Positions 26,146 through 35,824 are shown, counted from the stretch's first letter. The stretch: DNA of 64,000 nucleotides from JAABPW01 sp037132275 (GCA_037132275.1 JBAXPK010000005.1:1-64000); one strand, 5' to 3'. Numbers and translations are program-made. Notes: generated by a model not told the origin, from the letters alone.

Positions 26146-27836
26146 AAGCTCGCTTCGGAACATCCGTCATCGTCGCGCTCATTGTGGCCACGCTGGGAGT
26201 TTTTCTGGTTTGGCCGATGGCTCATGTATTCTCCCGGTCGTTTTGGGATCCGCAGGGCTTTACTCTGGTCTATGTTGCCGGACTTTTCACCCATGCCGTT
26301 CACCTGGAGTCGGCCTTCACGAGTTTTATCATCGCCACCAGTGTCACGGCCTGTTGTGTATTGGTCTCCCTGCCGATGGCCTGGCTGTTTGCCCGCCGGT
26401 CGTTCCCCGGCAAGGCGGTCTGGTCGGGGCTGCTTCTGCTTCCCATGATCCTTCCGCCCTTTGTAAGCGCGGTCGGTATGAAAATCATCTTTTCGCGTGC
26501 CGGGGCCTTGAGCACCCTCTTGATGAACCTTGGGCTGGTGGACGGGCCGGTGGACTGGCTGGGGCATTTTCCCCTGTTCGGGATTGTGCTGCTTGAGACG
26601 CTGCATCTCTTTCCGATTCTTTTCCTGAATCTGGTGGCCTCGCTGGCAAATATTGATCCCTCGCTTGAAGAGGCGGCCATGAATCTCGGGGCTTCCCCGG
26701 CGCGTGTCTTTCGTCGCGTTACGTTACCGCTGGCGATGCCCGGATTGTTTGCGGGAATGACGCTGGTGTTCATCTGGTCTTTCACGGAACTGGGGACGCC
26801 CCTGGTTTTCGGGTTGCGACGGGTGTTACCGGTGGCGATCTACGACAGCGTGGCCGAGATCGGCACCAATCCCTCGGGTTATGCGATGGTCACGTTCGTT
26901 TTGGTGATTTCGGCCATCGGGTTCTGGATCAGTAAACGCCTGTTGTCCCGCCAGCGATCGGTCGCCACGCTGGGCCGGTTAAGCCAGGCCCGCCGGGAAA
27001 TTCCCTTATCGTTCCGCGGTTCCCTCCTGGTCTATCTGTTGGTGGGCGGGGTATTGTTTGCGGCCATTCTTCCCCAGCTTAGCGTGGTGCTGTTATCGGT
27101 CAGTCACCGTTGGTTTCTTACGGTTTTACCCCAGGGCTTCACGGTGGAGTTCTTTGGCCGGGCGCTCAATTCCGAACTCACCCGGACGGCGTTGGTGAAC
27201 AGCCTCTCATTTTCCTTGTGTGCGACCGTCCTGGATCTTCTGCTCGGCTTTGGCATTGCGTGGCTGTGCGTCCGGAAGCGGATCTGGGGAAGCGACTGGC
27301 TGGATGCGCTGGCGATGCTGCCGTTGGCGGTGCCGGGGCTGGTGATTGCGTTTGGCTACATGGGGTGTTTTTCAGGGACGTTTCCGAATACCCTGCTCGA
27401 CCCGCGCATGAATCCGATGATTCTGCTGTCGGTCAGTTATGCCATACGCCGGCTGCCCTACATGGTGCGTGCGGCGCATGCCGGGCTGGAGCAGGTCAGT
27501 TCCACCTACGAGGAAGCCGCGGCCAATCTTGGGGCCACACCGTTCCGGGTGGTCTGGCGCGTCACGCTTCCTTTGATTTCAGCCAACTTGCTGGCGGGCG
27601 CCATCCTGTGTTTCTCCTTTTCCATGCTGGAGGTGTCGGACAGTCTTATCCTGGCACAATCCGAAAACTTCTATCCCATCACCAAAGCCATTTATGTGCT
27701 TCTGGAGAGTCTGGAAAACGGGTTGAATGTGGCCTCGGCACTCGGGGTGTGGGCCATGGCGCTGTTAGGCGCGGGTATCCTGCTCGCCGCCGCCCTAATG
27801 GGAAAGCGACTGGGGCAGATGTTCCGGGCCGGGTAA
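26142..27836 (+). CDS. ABC importer permease with two fused membrane domains (FbpB type)
   Basis: The 564-residue protein contains two homologous six-helix permease units, each with an EAA loop that docks on the ATPase: EEAAMNLGASPARVFRRV and EEAAANLGATPFRVVWRV. Fused double permeases of this kind are typical of ferric iron (FbpB/SfuB) and thiamine (ThiP) importers. The ATG at 26142 overlaps the ATPase stop (ATGA). No periplasmic binding protein gene follows or precedes, so the binding subunit must be encoded elsewhere or be absent. Confidence 0.9.
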   Translation: MKARFGTSVIVALIVATLGVFLVWPMAHVFSRSFWDPQGFTLVYVAGLFTHAVHLESAFTSFIIATSVTACCVLVSLPMAWLFARRSFPGKAVWSGLLLLPMILPPFVSAVGMKIIFSRAGALSTLLMNLGLVDGPVDWLGHFPLFGIVLLETLHLFPILFLNLVASLANIDPSLEEAAMNLGASPARVFRRVTLPLAMPGLFAGMTLVFIWSFTELGTPLVFGLRRVLPVAIYDSVAEIGTNPSGYAMVTFVLVISAIGFWISKRLLSRQRSVATLGRLSQARREIPLSFRGSLLVYLLVGGVLFAAILPQLSVVLLSVSHRWFLTVLPQGFTVEFFGRALNSELTRTALVNSLSFSLCATVLDLLLGFGIAWLCVRKRIWGSDWLDALAMLPLAVPGLVIAFGYMGCFSGTFPNTLLDPRMNPMILLSVSYAIRRLPYMVRAAHAGLEQVSSTYEEAAANLGATPFRVVWRVTLPLISANLLAGAILCFSFSMLEVSDSLILAQSENFYPITKAIYVLLESLENGLNVASALGVWAMALLGAGILLAAALMGKRLGQMFRAG

Positions 27837-27839
27837 ATT

Positions 27840-27882
27840 CCGCCTGAGCGTCCCTTGTGACTAATCGCTCGACATAAGGCGG
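27840..27882 (+). terminator. Possible terminator hairpin after the ABC importer
   Basis: CCGCCT (27840-27845) pairs with AGGCGG (27877-27882), and inside it AGCG (27847-27850) pairs with CGCT (27866-27869). It lies directly after the permease stop and is followed by GTGTTTAAT, a weak T-rich tail. The loop is long, so termination efficiency is doubtful. Confidence 0.35.
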
Positions 27883-27924
27883 TGTTTAATGAGAATAAGA
27901 GACATTTAGGAGGATGCAAGAATC

Positions 27925-28491
27925 ATGGCGTTACAGGTTATTTCCCAGGCGATTCCCGAGGTCAAATTGATCATTCCGGATGTGTTCGGCGATTCCCGGG
28001 GGTTCTTCCAGGAAACCTTTCATAGGGAGAAATACAGTGCCGCCGGTATTGCCGTGCCATTTGTCCAGGATAACTGGTCCCGCTCCATAAAAGGAACCCT
28101 GCGCGGGCTCCATTACCAGCTCGACAATCCGCAGGATAAACTGGTCTGGGTGGTTCGCGGTGAAATTTATGATGTCGCCGTGGACATTCGGCGTGACTCG
28201 CCCACCTTCGGAAAATGGGTGGGCGCCGTATTGTCCGAAACCAATCACCACCGCTTTTTTATTCCCGTCGGCTTCGCGCACGGGTTCTGTGTGTTGAGTG
28301 ATGGGGCCGATTTCATGTATAAGTGCAGCAACTATTATTCCCCCAAGGATGAGAAGGGAATACTATGGTCCGATCCGGCCCTGGCCATTCCCTGGCCGAT
28401 CGAGAGCCCGATCCTCTCGAAACGGGACATCGGCCTGCTCCCTCTTAAGGATATGAGGCCGGAAGATCTTCCCGTCTATCCGACGTCATGA
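27925..28491 (+). CDS. rfbC: dTDP-4-dehydrorhamnose 3,5-epimerase
   Basis: RmlC/RfbC epimerises carbons 3 and 5 of dTDP-4-keto-6-deoxyglucose on the way to dTDP-L-rhamnose. The 188-residue cupin shows GTLRGLHYQ with the catalytic His at position 63, DVAVDIRRDSPTFGKW, and FFIPVGFAHGFCVLS, all typical. AGGAGG precedes the ATG. No rfbA, rfbB or rfbD lies nearby, so this is an isolated copy. It overlaps the next gene by four bases. It might serve rhamnose or another deoxysugar for surface glycans. Confidence 0.93.
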   Translation: MALQVISQAIPEVKLIIPDVFGDSRGFFQETFHREKYSAAGIAVPFVQDNWSRSIKGTLRGLHYQLDNPQDKLVWVVRGEIYDVAVDIRRDSPTFGKWVGAVLSETNHHRFFIPVGFAHGFCVLSDGADFMYKCSNYYSPKDEKGILWSDPALAIPWPIESPILSKRDIGLLPLKDMRPEDLPVYPTS

Positions 28492-29453
28492 ACTATTATC
28501 CTACAGCGTCCCTTTCTCCCGAGGCCCGAAAGCGGCTGGAGGAGCGGGTGGGGAGGGCGCTTCTGGCACATCGGCTTCACATGGAAGCCCATTGGGTATC
28601 CCGGGCGAGGAGAGTCGGGGTAACCACTTTCCATATCGGGGGCTTGCTGTGGTACCACTGGTTCATGAGGGTGGGATTCAAGATGCTGGGACTGTATGGG
28701 TGGGGTCAACACAATACGCTTAAGATAAGGGTGCGGCTTAACCGGCTTCCCCTTCATGGACTACCCCCTGAATTTGAAGGCTTCACGATTCTTCAACTAT
28801 CCGATCTGCATCTCGATGCGAATCCCAAATTGGTGGACGCCGTGGTGGCGGCCATCCAGCCGCTGGCGTACGACATCGCGGTCATTACCGGCGATTTCCG
28901 GGTCAGCACGTTTGGCGGAACCGATCCCGTCCTGGCCGCCCTCGCGCGGCTTCGCCCGGCGATTAAAGGCGACGTGTATGCCGTCATGGGTAACCATGAT
29001 TTTATTGAGATGTTGCTCCCGGTGGAGGCCCTGTCCATCCGATTCCTGATGAATGAGCATGTGATGCTGCGGCGCGGGAACGGGTCGCTTTGCCTCGCCG
29101 GCGTGGATGATCCCCATTACTATGAGACTGACAACATTCAGGCGGCCGCGGCGCACTTGAACCATGATGTGCCGTCGATTCTGTTGTCCCACTCTCCTGA
29201 GATATACAAGAAGGCGGCGGCATGCGGGTTTGATGCCCTGCTGTGCGGTCACACGCATGGCGGCCAGATTTGTCTGCCCGTCGGCATTCCCGTTTTGCAG
29301 AATTCCCGGGCCCCGTGGCGAATGGCGCAAGGCGCCTGGGACTACCAGGGGATGCGGGGCTACACCTCTTCAGGGACCGGCAGTTCAGGCGTGGATGTCC
29401 GCTTCTGGTGCCCCCCGGAGATCACGCTGCATACGCTGACGGCAAACAGGTAG
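28488..29453 (+). CDS. Calcineurin-like metallophosphoesterase
   Basis: All motifs of the two-metal phosphoesterase family are present: LSDLHLD (D106, H108), TGDFR (D136), GNHD (N169, H170), LSHSP (H234) and CGHTHGGQ (H254, H256). The protein is 321 residues and resembles the YkuE/YaeI group, whose members act on lipid-linked or other phosphoesters. The first 90 residues are a basic and aromatic extension without a clear signal peptide. It overlaps rfbC by four bases (ATGA). The substrate is unknown. Confidence 0.88.
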   Translation: MNYYPTASLSPEARKRLEERVGRALLAHRLHMEAHWVSRARRVGVTTFHIGGLLWYHWFMRVGFKMLGLYGWGQHNTLKIRVRLNRLPLHGLPPEFEGFTILQLSDLHLDANPKLVDAVVAAIQPLAYDIAVITGDFRVSTFGGTDPVLAALARLRPAIKGDVYAVMGNHDFIEMLLPVEALSIRFLMNEHVMLRRGNGSLCLAGVDDPHYYETDNIQAAAAHLNHDVPSILLSHSPEIYKKAAACGFDALLCGHTHGGQICLPVGIPVLQNSRAPWRMAQGAWDYQGMRGYTSSGTGSSGVDVRFWCPPEITLHTLTANR

Positions 29454-29489
29454 GGCGCTCGCGGCGGCCAGCGGCGTGGCCGCCCTACC
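29449..29489. terminator. Bidirectional terminator-like palindrome
   Basis: Between the convergent phosphoesterase and RND genes lies a strong hairpin: GGCGGCCA (29463-29470), loop GCGGCG, TGGCCGCC (29477-29484), flanked by GGTAGGG and CCCTACC outer arms with an internal bulge. It includes the phosphoesterase stop codon. It has no T tract but is well placed to end transcripts from both sides. Confidence 0.55.
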
Positions 29490-29492
29490 CTC

Positions 29493-32400
29493 CTATTCCA
29501 GATCCGTGCGCGGCTTGAAGAACTTGTCCTGAACCTTCTCCATGTAGAGATAGATTCCAGGGGTGACGAAGAGGGTGATAACCTGCGCGAAAATCATGCC
29601 GCCGACGATGACCAGGCCGAGGGGTTTTCGGCTGGACGCATCGGCGCCGAAGCCCATGGCGATCGGCATGGCGCCCAGGATGGCGCACAGACCAGTCATC
29701 AGGATCGGGCGGAACCGCACCACGCAGGCGTTGTGAATGGCATCATAACTGTTCATCCCCTCCACTTTCCGTTGCAGGGCAAAATCCACCATCAGAATGC
29801 CATTCTTGGTAATCAATCCGAGCAGGACGAAGACTCCAATGTAGGCATAAAGCGAAAGTTGACTGCCGAAAATGAAGAGCGTCAGAAACCCGCCGAAGAG
29901 CGCCACTGGCAGGGTGGTAAGAATGGTGAACGGGTGGATATAACTCTCATAAAGCATGCCCAGCACGATGTATTTCAGGAAAATGGCAATCAATAGCAGA
30001 ATGCCGAGACTGGCGATGGATTTTTTGAACTCCACGGCATCCCCGATGAAGGAGCCTTGCACGGTGGGGGGGAGTACGGCGGCGGCCTTCGCCTCGATCA
30101 CAGCCGTGACAACACCGAGCGGAACCCCGGGAAAGGGGCTGAATGAAATGGTGGCGGCTTCATGCTGTTGGGCATGGGGAATATTCTGGGGACCGGCTTC
30201 CTCGGTCCATTTGATGAGCGATTTAACGGGAACCAAAGGCCCATACGTGGATCGCAGGAAGAGCAGCGCCAGGTCGTCAGGAAGGCGCTGGTTGGATTTC
30301 TGAATTTCAGGGATTACCTGGTATTGATCCTGGTCGGTGGTGAACTGGGTCGCATAGCCACCGGCAAAAGAAAGAGCCAGTGCCTGTTCAATGGACGTGG
30401 CTGTGACGCCCAGCGCCGAGGCGCGGGTACGGTCAATGGTCACGTTCAAGCGGGGCATGTTCAGTTTAACGCTGTTCTGGGTGTTGAACGGATTCAGGAA
30501 GGGGATCGTCCGGATTTCCCGCTCCAGAAGAAAGGCTGTTTTATAGACCGTCTCCCGGTCCAATCCCTTGAGGAGATATCCATAATCGCTTCCCTGGGCC
30601 GTGGAGTCGACGCCGGAACTGATCTTGAGAACCGGCATCGCCTTCATGGCGCAGAGTCCATCGGGGATCATCATCGCTTTCATCATTAGCTTGAAGGAAA
30701 TTTGGTCAATAGGTTCGCGGGGTTCACGTTCACGCGGTGATTTCAGGCGGACGAAGACAAATCCCATGCTCTGGTCCGCACCCGGGAAAATGCCGGTGAC
30801 GCTACCCACGCGGGCGACCGCAGGTTCCTTCCGTAACAAGCCCATGACCTTGGTCTGATAGGCCTGCATCTGTTCCGTGGAGGATCCTTGCGGCATGATC
30901 ATGGCGCCGAAGATGAAACTGCTGTCGCCGGGCGGCAGAAAGTCCCCTGGCAGCACAAAATAGAGGATGCCGGCGCCGAGAATGCAGACGACCCAGGCGA
31001 CAAGCGCCAACCATTTGTGGCGGAGTTGGAAGTGCAGTGCCCTGGCGTATTGCCTGATCATGCCCTGGATAAAGGTGGTGATGCCGCGTTGGACAGCATT
31101 GGGGGCCTTTTCGTGGTGGAGGATGCGGGCGCACATCATGGGGGAAAGCGTCAGGGCGAGCAGGGTGGAGACAATAATGGCAAAGATGACGGTAAGCGCG
31201 AATTCCCGCAAATTGCGGCCAACGGCCCCGCTCATGAATACCAGCGGCAGGAAGACGATGATCAGCGCGGCGCTGGTCGACAGAACGGTGAACGAAATTT
31301 CCTTCATGCTTTGCAGGGCGGCAGGGATGGGCTTTTTTCCTTCCTCGAGATGGCGCACGGTGTTTTCCAGAACCACGATGGCGTCATCCACCAGAAAGCC
31401 AACCGCCAGAATGATTCCCATCAGGGACAGGATATCGAGGCTGAAGTTGGAGGGCAGCATCAGGAGGAAGGTGCCCAGCAGGGAGATGGGGAGGACGATA
31501 CTGGGAACGACAGTTTCACGGATGCGGCCCAGGAAGAAGAAAATAACCAGAATCACCATCAGAAGGGCAATGCCCACGGTGAGTTGCACGTCGCGAAGGG
31601 ACTCTTTGATGGGTTCAGAGCCATTGTACATGGTCACCATGGTGATTGTGGAGGGAAGTTCACGGCGGGATTCCTCCAACGCCTGGGTGACCCGGTTTGC
31701 GACGGCAACAGTATTGGCGCCGCTGACACGCGAGAGGCGCATCACGACGCACTGGCTGTGGATGGGTTCGTCCGCAGTTGTATACCGGATATTCACCAGG
31801 TCGTTCGCGATGCTATCCACGCACCGGGCCACATCCTTTACCCGGATGGGGGCATTGTTGCGGGTGGTAATGATGAGTTCACCGTATTCCCGGGCCGTAC
31901 GCAGTTGCCCCTGAGGTTCAATCACAAACGTGCGTTGGGCTCCATTTAAACTGCCCCCGGGGATATTGGCGGTACCGGCTTTCAGCACCAGGGCCAGTTC
32001 ATCAACCCCGATTTGATAAGCGGCCAGTTTCTCGGGGCTGAATTGAATGCGCACGGCGTTCTTGGCGCCAAAGGCCTCAACCTTGGAGACCCCCTCAATC
32101 ATGCTTAATTTCCGGGCGACCACGTGGTTCGCATAGTCGTACAGTTCGCCATGCGGCATAATATCGGAATAGAGGAGCACATAATAAATGGGGGCGTCCG
32201 AGGGGTTGAACTTCTGATAGGTGGGGGGGCTCGGCAAATCGGTAGGCAGGTTTCGCGTAGCCCGGGTGATGGCCGCCTGGACATCCGGTGCCACCAGGTC
32301 CACATTGCGATTCAGGCTGAATGACAACGTGAGGGTGCTGATACCCTGCCGGTTGTCCGAATACATGGATTCCAGTCCGCTGATCTGGGTGAATTCATTC

Positions 32401-32603
32401 TCGAGCGGGGTGGCAACCGTGGAGGCCATGGTGGCCGGGCTGGCGCCCGGATAGGCGACGGTCACCTGGATGACGGGATAATCCACGGTGGGCAGGCTGT
32501 TTACAGGAAGTTGGAAATAAGCCCACACGCCGCCGACCACCATCAGGGTGGTGAGCAGAATCGTCATAACAGGACGCCGGATAAATACTTCTGAAAAGCT
32601 CAT
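29493..32603 (-). CDS. RND efflux transporter, inner-membrane pump (AcrB/MdtB type)
   Basis: The 1036-residue protein has the hydrophobic amphiphilic exporter layout: N-terminal helix in FIRRPVMTILLTTL, two large periplasmic loops and twelve membrane helices. The proton-relay acidic pair is in GFLVDDAIVVLE near residues 405-406. PVNSLPTVDYP, IQVTVAYPGASP and the C-terminal GLITKNGIL block are family hallmarks. It exports drugs or other amphiphiles with the membrane-fusion protein and outer-membrane factor encoded upstream on the same strand. The 42-base gap to the fusion-protein gene is filled by heptanucleotide repeats. Confidence 0.95.
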   Translation of the reverse strand: MSFSEVFIRRPVMTILLTTLMVVGGVWAYFQLPVNSLPTVDYPVIQVTVAYPGASPATMASTVATPLENEFTQISGLESMYSDNRQGISTLTLSFSLNRNVDLVAPDVQAAITRATRNLPTDLPSPPTYQKFNPSDAPIYYVLLYSDIMPHGELYDYANHVVARKLSMIEGVSKVEAFGAKNAVRIQFSPEKLAAYQIGVDELALVLKAGTANIPGGSLNGAQRTFVIEPQGQLRTAREYGELIITTRNNAPIRVKDVARCVDSIANDLVNIRYTTADEPIHSQCVVMRLSRVSGANTVAVANRVTQALEESRRELPSTITMVTMYNGSEPIKESLRDVQLTVGIALLMVILVIFFFLGRIRETVVPSIVLPISLLGTFLLMLPSNFSLDILSLMGIILAVGFLVDDAIVVLENTVRHLEEGKKPIPAALQSMKEISFTVLSTSAALIIVFLPLVFMSGAVGRNLREFALTVIFAIIVSTLLALTLSPMMCARILHHEKAPNAVQRGITTFIQGMIRQYARALHFQLRHKWLALVAWVVCILGAGILYFVLPGDFLPPGDSSFIFGAMIMPQGSSTEQMQAYQTKVMGLLRKEPAVARVGSVTGIFPGADQSMGFVFVRLKSPREREPREPIDQISFKLMMKAMMIPDGLCAMKAMPVLKISSGVDSTAQGSDYGYLLKGLDRETVYKTAFLLEREIRTIPFLNPFNTQNSVKLNMPRLNVTIDRTRASALGVTATSIEQALALSFAGGYATQFTTDQDQYQVIPEIQKSNQRLPDDLALLFLRSTYGPLVPVKSLIKWTEEAGPQNIPHAQQHEAATISFSPFPGVPLGVVTAVIEAKAAAVLPPTVQGSFIGDAVEFKKSIASLGILLLIAIFLKYIVLGMLYESYIHPFTILTTLPVALFGGFLTLFIFGSQLSLYAYIGVFVLLGLITKNGILMVDFALQRKVEGMNSYDAIHNACVVRFRPILMTGLCAILGAMPIAMGFGADASSRKPLGLVIVGGMIFAQVITLFVTPGIYLYMEKVQDKFFKPRTDLE

Positions 32604-32650
32604 AGTCGTCTCACTTTTTGCATCTCACATTTCACGTCTCACGTCTTACT
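32604..32650 (-). repeat. GTGAGAC heptanucleotide array between efflux genes
   Basis: Read on the minus strand, the units are GTAAGAC, GTGAGAC, GTGAAAT, GTGAGAT, GCAAAAA, GTGAGAC and then GACTATG, which carries the start codon of the RND gene. The stop codon of the fusion-protein gene (32646-32648) falls at bases 2-4 of the first unit. The array fills nearly the whole intergenic space. Confidence 0.75.
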
Positions 32651-33779
32651 TTTTCGATGCGCCTTGTGGCGGTAGTTTCGAGGCATCCATGACGGTGGCG
32701 CCGGGCCGCATCATCACCAGCCCAGTGGTGATAACTGATTCGCCAGCGCCAACTCCCTCGGTAAGTTGGAGCAGGGTGTTGTGGCGCAGTCCCGCCTTTA
32801 CGTGGCGGAGTTCCGACACATTGTTCGAATTGACGACATACAGGTAGGCGCCATCTTTCCCAAACTGAACGGCGCTTTCCGGAACGAGAATGGCATTGGG
32901 GATGAAGTTCACAACGATCCGGATATCGATGAACTGTTTTGCCCAAAGCGCCCGATTGGGATTCGGCGCCTCGCCGCGGAGCAGGATGGTGCCGGTCATC
33001 GGATCCACGGCGTTGTCTATGAATGAGAGGGTTCCCGGGTAGCTGTTGGTGTCGCCGCGCGGCGTGATCTCGACCGGAATGGGGCCAGCCGACAGGGCGC
33101 TCCGGATTGCGGGGAGGTATTGCTCCGAGAGGGTACACTCCAGCCGGAGCGGGTTATTGTTCCGGATATTGGTCAGGCGCGTCATGCCCGCTGCCACCAG
33201 GTTCCCGGCATCCACATAACGCTTGGAACAAATTCCCTCGATGGGCGACACGAGCGTACAGCGGGACAAGTTGAGCAGCGCCTGCTCAAGGGCCGCCTGG
33301 TCAATGGCCAGTTGCGCCTCAAGGGCGGTGACCTTGTTTTTGATGGTATCAAACAGCTCCTGTGAGATGAGCCGTTTTTCCAGCAGTGGCTGGTTGCGAT
33401 CGAGGGTGATCCGGGCGAGTTCCAAGGAGGATTTGTCAGCCGCGATCATGCCTCCGGCCTGTTGGACGCGCGTTTGGTAATCCCGCGGATCGATTTGGAA
33501 GAGCGGCTGGCCATTGGTGACAATCGCGCCTTCCTGGAACAGCACATGGGTCAGTTGGCCCGAGACTTGGGGAACCATGTCCACGCTCTCTTTGTCCTGT
33601 GTCGTTCCATAGGTGGTGATAACGACGGGTAAATCCGCCTTGATGGCAGGCGCCATCAAGACCATGAGCGGGGGTGCGGAAGGGGGGCCGCCCGCCTGTT
33701 TCTTACCGCAGGCGCTGGCGAAAAGCGCAAGGGCGGTGAGGGTGAAGAGTGTGGTGGTGAAACGTGTGCTGCTATTCAT
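32646..33779 (-). CDS. RND efflux membrane-fusion lipoprotein
   Basis: This 377-residue HlyD/AcrA-type adaptor links the inner-membrane pump to the outer-membrane channel. It begins with a lipoprotein signal (LTALALFASACGKK, with the lipidated Cys after ASA). A lipoyl-type half-motif (VSGQLTHVLFQEGAIV), a helical hairpin rich in Leu and Gln, and the second lipoyl half (CTLVSPIEGICSKR) follow. I use the ATG at 33779, with AAGGACC 8 bases upstream, in place of a longer upstream frame. It overlaps the outer-membrane factor gene by eight bases. Confidence 0.92.
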   Translation of the reverse strand: MNSSTRFTTTLFTLTALALFASACGKKQAGGPPSAPPLMVLMAPAIKADLPVVITTYGTTQDKESVDMVPQVSGQLTHVLFQEGAIVTNGQPLFQIDPRDYQTRVQQAGGMIAADKSSLELARITLDRNQPLLEKRLISQELFDTIKNKVTALEAQLAIDQAALEQALLNLSRCTLVSPIEGICSKRYVDAGNLVAAGMTRLTNIRNNNPLRLECTLSEQYLPAIRSALSAGPIPVEITPRGDTNSYPGTLSFIDNAVDPMTGTILLRGEAPNPNRALWAKQFIDIRIVVNFIPNAILVPESAVQFGKDGAYLYVVNSNNVSELRHVKAGLRHNTLLQLTEGVGAGESVITTGLVMMRPGATVMDASKLPPQGASKK

Positions 33780-35199
33780 GTTGTGGTCCTTTTTCGATTG
33801 CTCCCGTGGCATGCGCCAACTGCGCCAATGCCGTGAATACGTCTTGTCGTGCAACAATATGTTGGCCGCGGGCTTGCGCCAGTTGGGTTTCGGCGGTCAA
33901 GACATCGAGGATGCTTTTGACGCCGGCCTTGTAGCTGTCCAAGGCCAGTTGCCAGGCGGCGGTGGCGCTCGTGAGGGCGGAGAGGCTGAAGTCGTATTTG
34001 TGCAAGGCCGTCTCGTAGTTCTGGAATCGTGACCAGATTTCGGCGCTGGCGCCCAGTTCAACCAGTTTAACCTGGGCCCGCATGGCCTCGGCCTGAGCTT
34101 CAGCGATGCGCTTGGAACTCAAAGTCTGAAAGCCGTCAAAAAGATTCCATTTCAAACTGAGGCCGCCCGTGTACGCCCAATCGTTGGCGGCGGCGGCGCG
34201 GTTGTTCAGTCCGTAGAGTTCGTAGTAGTCGCGGGCCACCGAACCGTTAAGATAAAGGGAAGGCCAGCGGGTGGCATTGGCCACCTTGATGGCAGCCTCG
34301 CGGGCGGCCAGCGTAGACCGCAACGCGGAGAGATCCGGACGCCGTGCCAGGGCGGCGTCGATGAAACGCCGCAAATCTGTCTTGGAGAGCGAGGCGGGCA
34401 TGTTGGTTGCGGGCATGGCGATTTGGAGTTGGGTGTCGGCCGGCAGTCCCACGGCTTGGGCCAGCAAGCCCCAGCCGATTTGCTGCTGGCCCTGGGCGCT
34501 GGCCAAGGCGTAGAGGGATTGATCGTAAATGGTCCGGGCCTGGAGCACGTCCAGATCCACGCCGACGCCCGCGTTGCGGCGCTCGGTGGCAGCGTCAAGA
34601 ATCACCCTGGCATCCAGGGAATTCGTGGCGGCGGTTTCCACGCCAGCCTGGGCGCTGATGACGTTATAGTAAGCCAGTTGCGCTGAAAGGAGCGTGTCTT
34701 GCACCGCCTGGTTGAAGGCAAAGTTGGCGGCATACACGGTTTGGAGCGCCTGTTCCACGGCGGCGCTGCGGCCGCCGCCGAAGTTACAAACCAGATAGCT
34801 CAACTGCAGACCGGGGCCGTAGGTCAGGCTGTTCTGGTCAAAACTGTCCGGGTGTGCCGCCGTGGTGACGCGGGTCATACCGACACCGGCGGTGAGATTG
34901 GGTATGAAATAACCTTCTGTGAAACGAACCTGCTCCGAGGCGGCGCGAGCTTCGTGCCAGGCCCTGCGGGTGGCGGCATTGTTTTGTAGCGCAAGATCGG
35001 CAAGCTCGAAGAGGGTTAACGGTTTCGTAAGATCCGGCTTCTCAGCCCGGACTGTGTCCCAGACTCGATCCTGCTTTTTTGCGTCATTTGGCGCGTTCCA
35101 TTGGGTTGTCAGAGAAGACGGTGGCGGCGCCTCCACGCAGCCGGCCATCAGGAGAACCAGCGTGGCGAAGGAGAGGAGTTGTAGTGCGGCTATTTTCAT
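33772..35199 (-). CDS. Outer-membrane efflux lipoprotein, TolC/OprM family
   Basis: The 475-residue protein starts with a lipoprotein signal whose lipobox is LMAGC. Two repeated OEP domains with long coiled-coil helices follow, for example ALQNNAATRRAWHEARAASEQ and LAQARGQHIVARQDVF. The family forms the trimeric exit channel of RND pumps. The ATG at 35199 has GAGG about 10 bases upstream and overlaps the tetR stop (ATGA). The upstream extension of the frame lacks start signals. Confidence 0.92.
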   Translation of the reverse strand: MKIAALQLLSFATLVLLMAGCVEAPPPSSLTTQWNAPNDAKKQDRVWDTVRAEKPDLTKPLTLFELADLALQNNAATRRAWHEARAASEQVRFTEGYFIPNLTAGVGMTRVTTAAHPDSFDQNSLTYGPGLQLSYLVCNFGGGRSAAVEQALQTVYAANFAFNQAVQDTLLSAQLAYYNVISAQAGVETAATNSLDARVILDAATERRNAGVGVDLDVLQARTIYDQSLYALASAQGQQQIGWGLLAQAVGLPADTQLQIAMPATNMPASLSKTDLRRFIDAALARRPDLSALRSTLAAREAAIKVANATRWPSLYLNGSVARDYYELYGLNNRAAAANDWAYTGGLSLKWNLFDGFQTLSSKRIAEAQAEAMRAQVKLVELGASAEIWSRFQNYETALHKYDFSLSALTSATAAWQLALDSYKAGVKSILDVLTAETQLAQARGQHIVARQDVFTALAQLAHATGAIEKGPQHE

Positions 35200-35801
35200 G
35201 CTTTGGACCTCGGTCGATGGGGGTTGGTTGCCTTCACAAGGGTGTCCACAACATTGCGGACATACGCATCCGGGGATGAGGGTTTGTATTTGAATAGGAT
35301 TTCGCACCAGGCGTAGTGGGAGAGCGCCCCGAGAAAAGCCTGGGCCTGGATTTCAGGAGACGTCATCACCATCCGGCCCGCCTTGATTTCCTGTTTAAAA
35401 AAGCGGCACATCACCTCCATGTTCTGGATGGGGGGAGGCCGCCGGCCCGGGTGATGATGCTTGGGGATGGTAACCCCGCTCGAGGTTACCATCATGATGC
35501 ACGGCAAAATCAGGCGGAGCCGGTTGAGCAAAAGGATGCCCGCCGATTCCAGGGTGTCGCGGATATTACCGGCGCCGATCGACGCCATGAGGAGATCTTC
35601 CCAGGATTGTTTTCCCGCCTCCACGTCCATGGCGGCGAGGAAAAGGTTGCATTTGCTTTTGTAATGCTTGAACAGCGAGCCTTCCGAAACCCCCGCTTCC
35701 CGGGCAATCAGGGCGGTGCCGGCCTTGTAGCCATGTTTGATGAACACCCGGCGGGCCGCCTTCAGGATAGCGTCAGGTTGTATGGATGCCGGTCTTGCCA
35801 C
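35196..35801 (-). CDS. TetR-family transcriptional regulator
   Basis: The first 50 residues carry the TetR helix-turn-helix (AILKAARRVFIKHGYKAGT, IAREAGVSEGSLFKHYKSK), followed by a variable helical ligand domain, 201 residues in all. The start is GTG with AGGA six bases upstream. It is the first gene of the efflux operon and overlaps the channel gene. It is therefore probably the local repressor of the pump, released by a pump substrate. Confidence 0.92.
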   Translation of the reverse strand: MARPASIQPDAILKAARRVFIKHGYKAGTALIAREAGVSEGSLFKHYKSKCNLFLAAMDVEAGKQSWEDLLMASIGAGNIRDTLESAGILLLNRLRLILPCIMMVTSSGVTIPKHHHPGRRPPPIQNMEVMCRFFKQEIKAGRMVMTSPEIQAQAFLGALSHYAWCEILFKYKPSSPDAYVRNVVDTLVKATNPHRPRSKA

Positions 35802-35824
35802 GTGAAAATCCTATTCCCCGAATA

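Noticed and set aside
28488..29453. Treating this phosphoesterase as the phospholipase C (PlcP) of the lipid-remodelling system
   Set aside because: It is 18 kb from the lipid operon, is coupled to rfbC, and looks closer to YkuE/YaeI proteins; no direct link was seen.
30888..31949. A 353-codon plus-strand frame opposite the RND pump gene
   Set aside because: The RND gene has full-length family motifs on the minus strand; this frame is His/Asp/Gln/Gly-rich antisense sequence.
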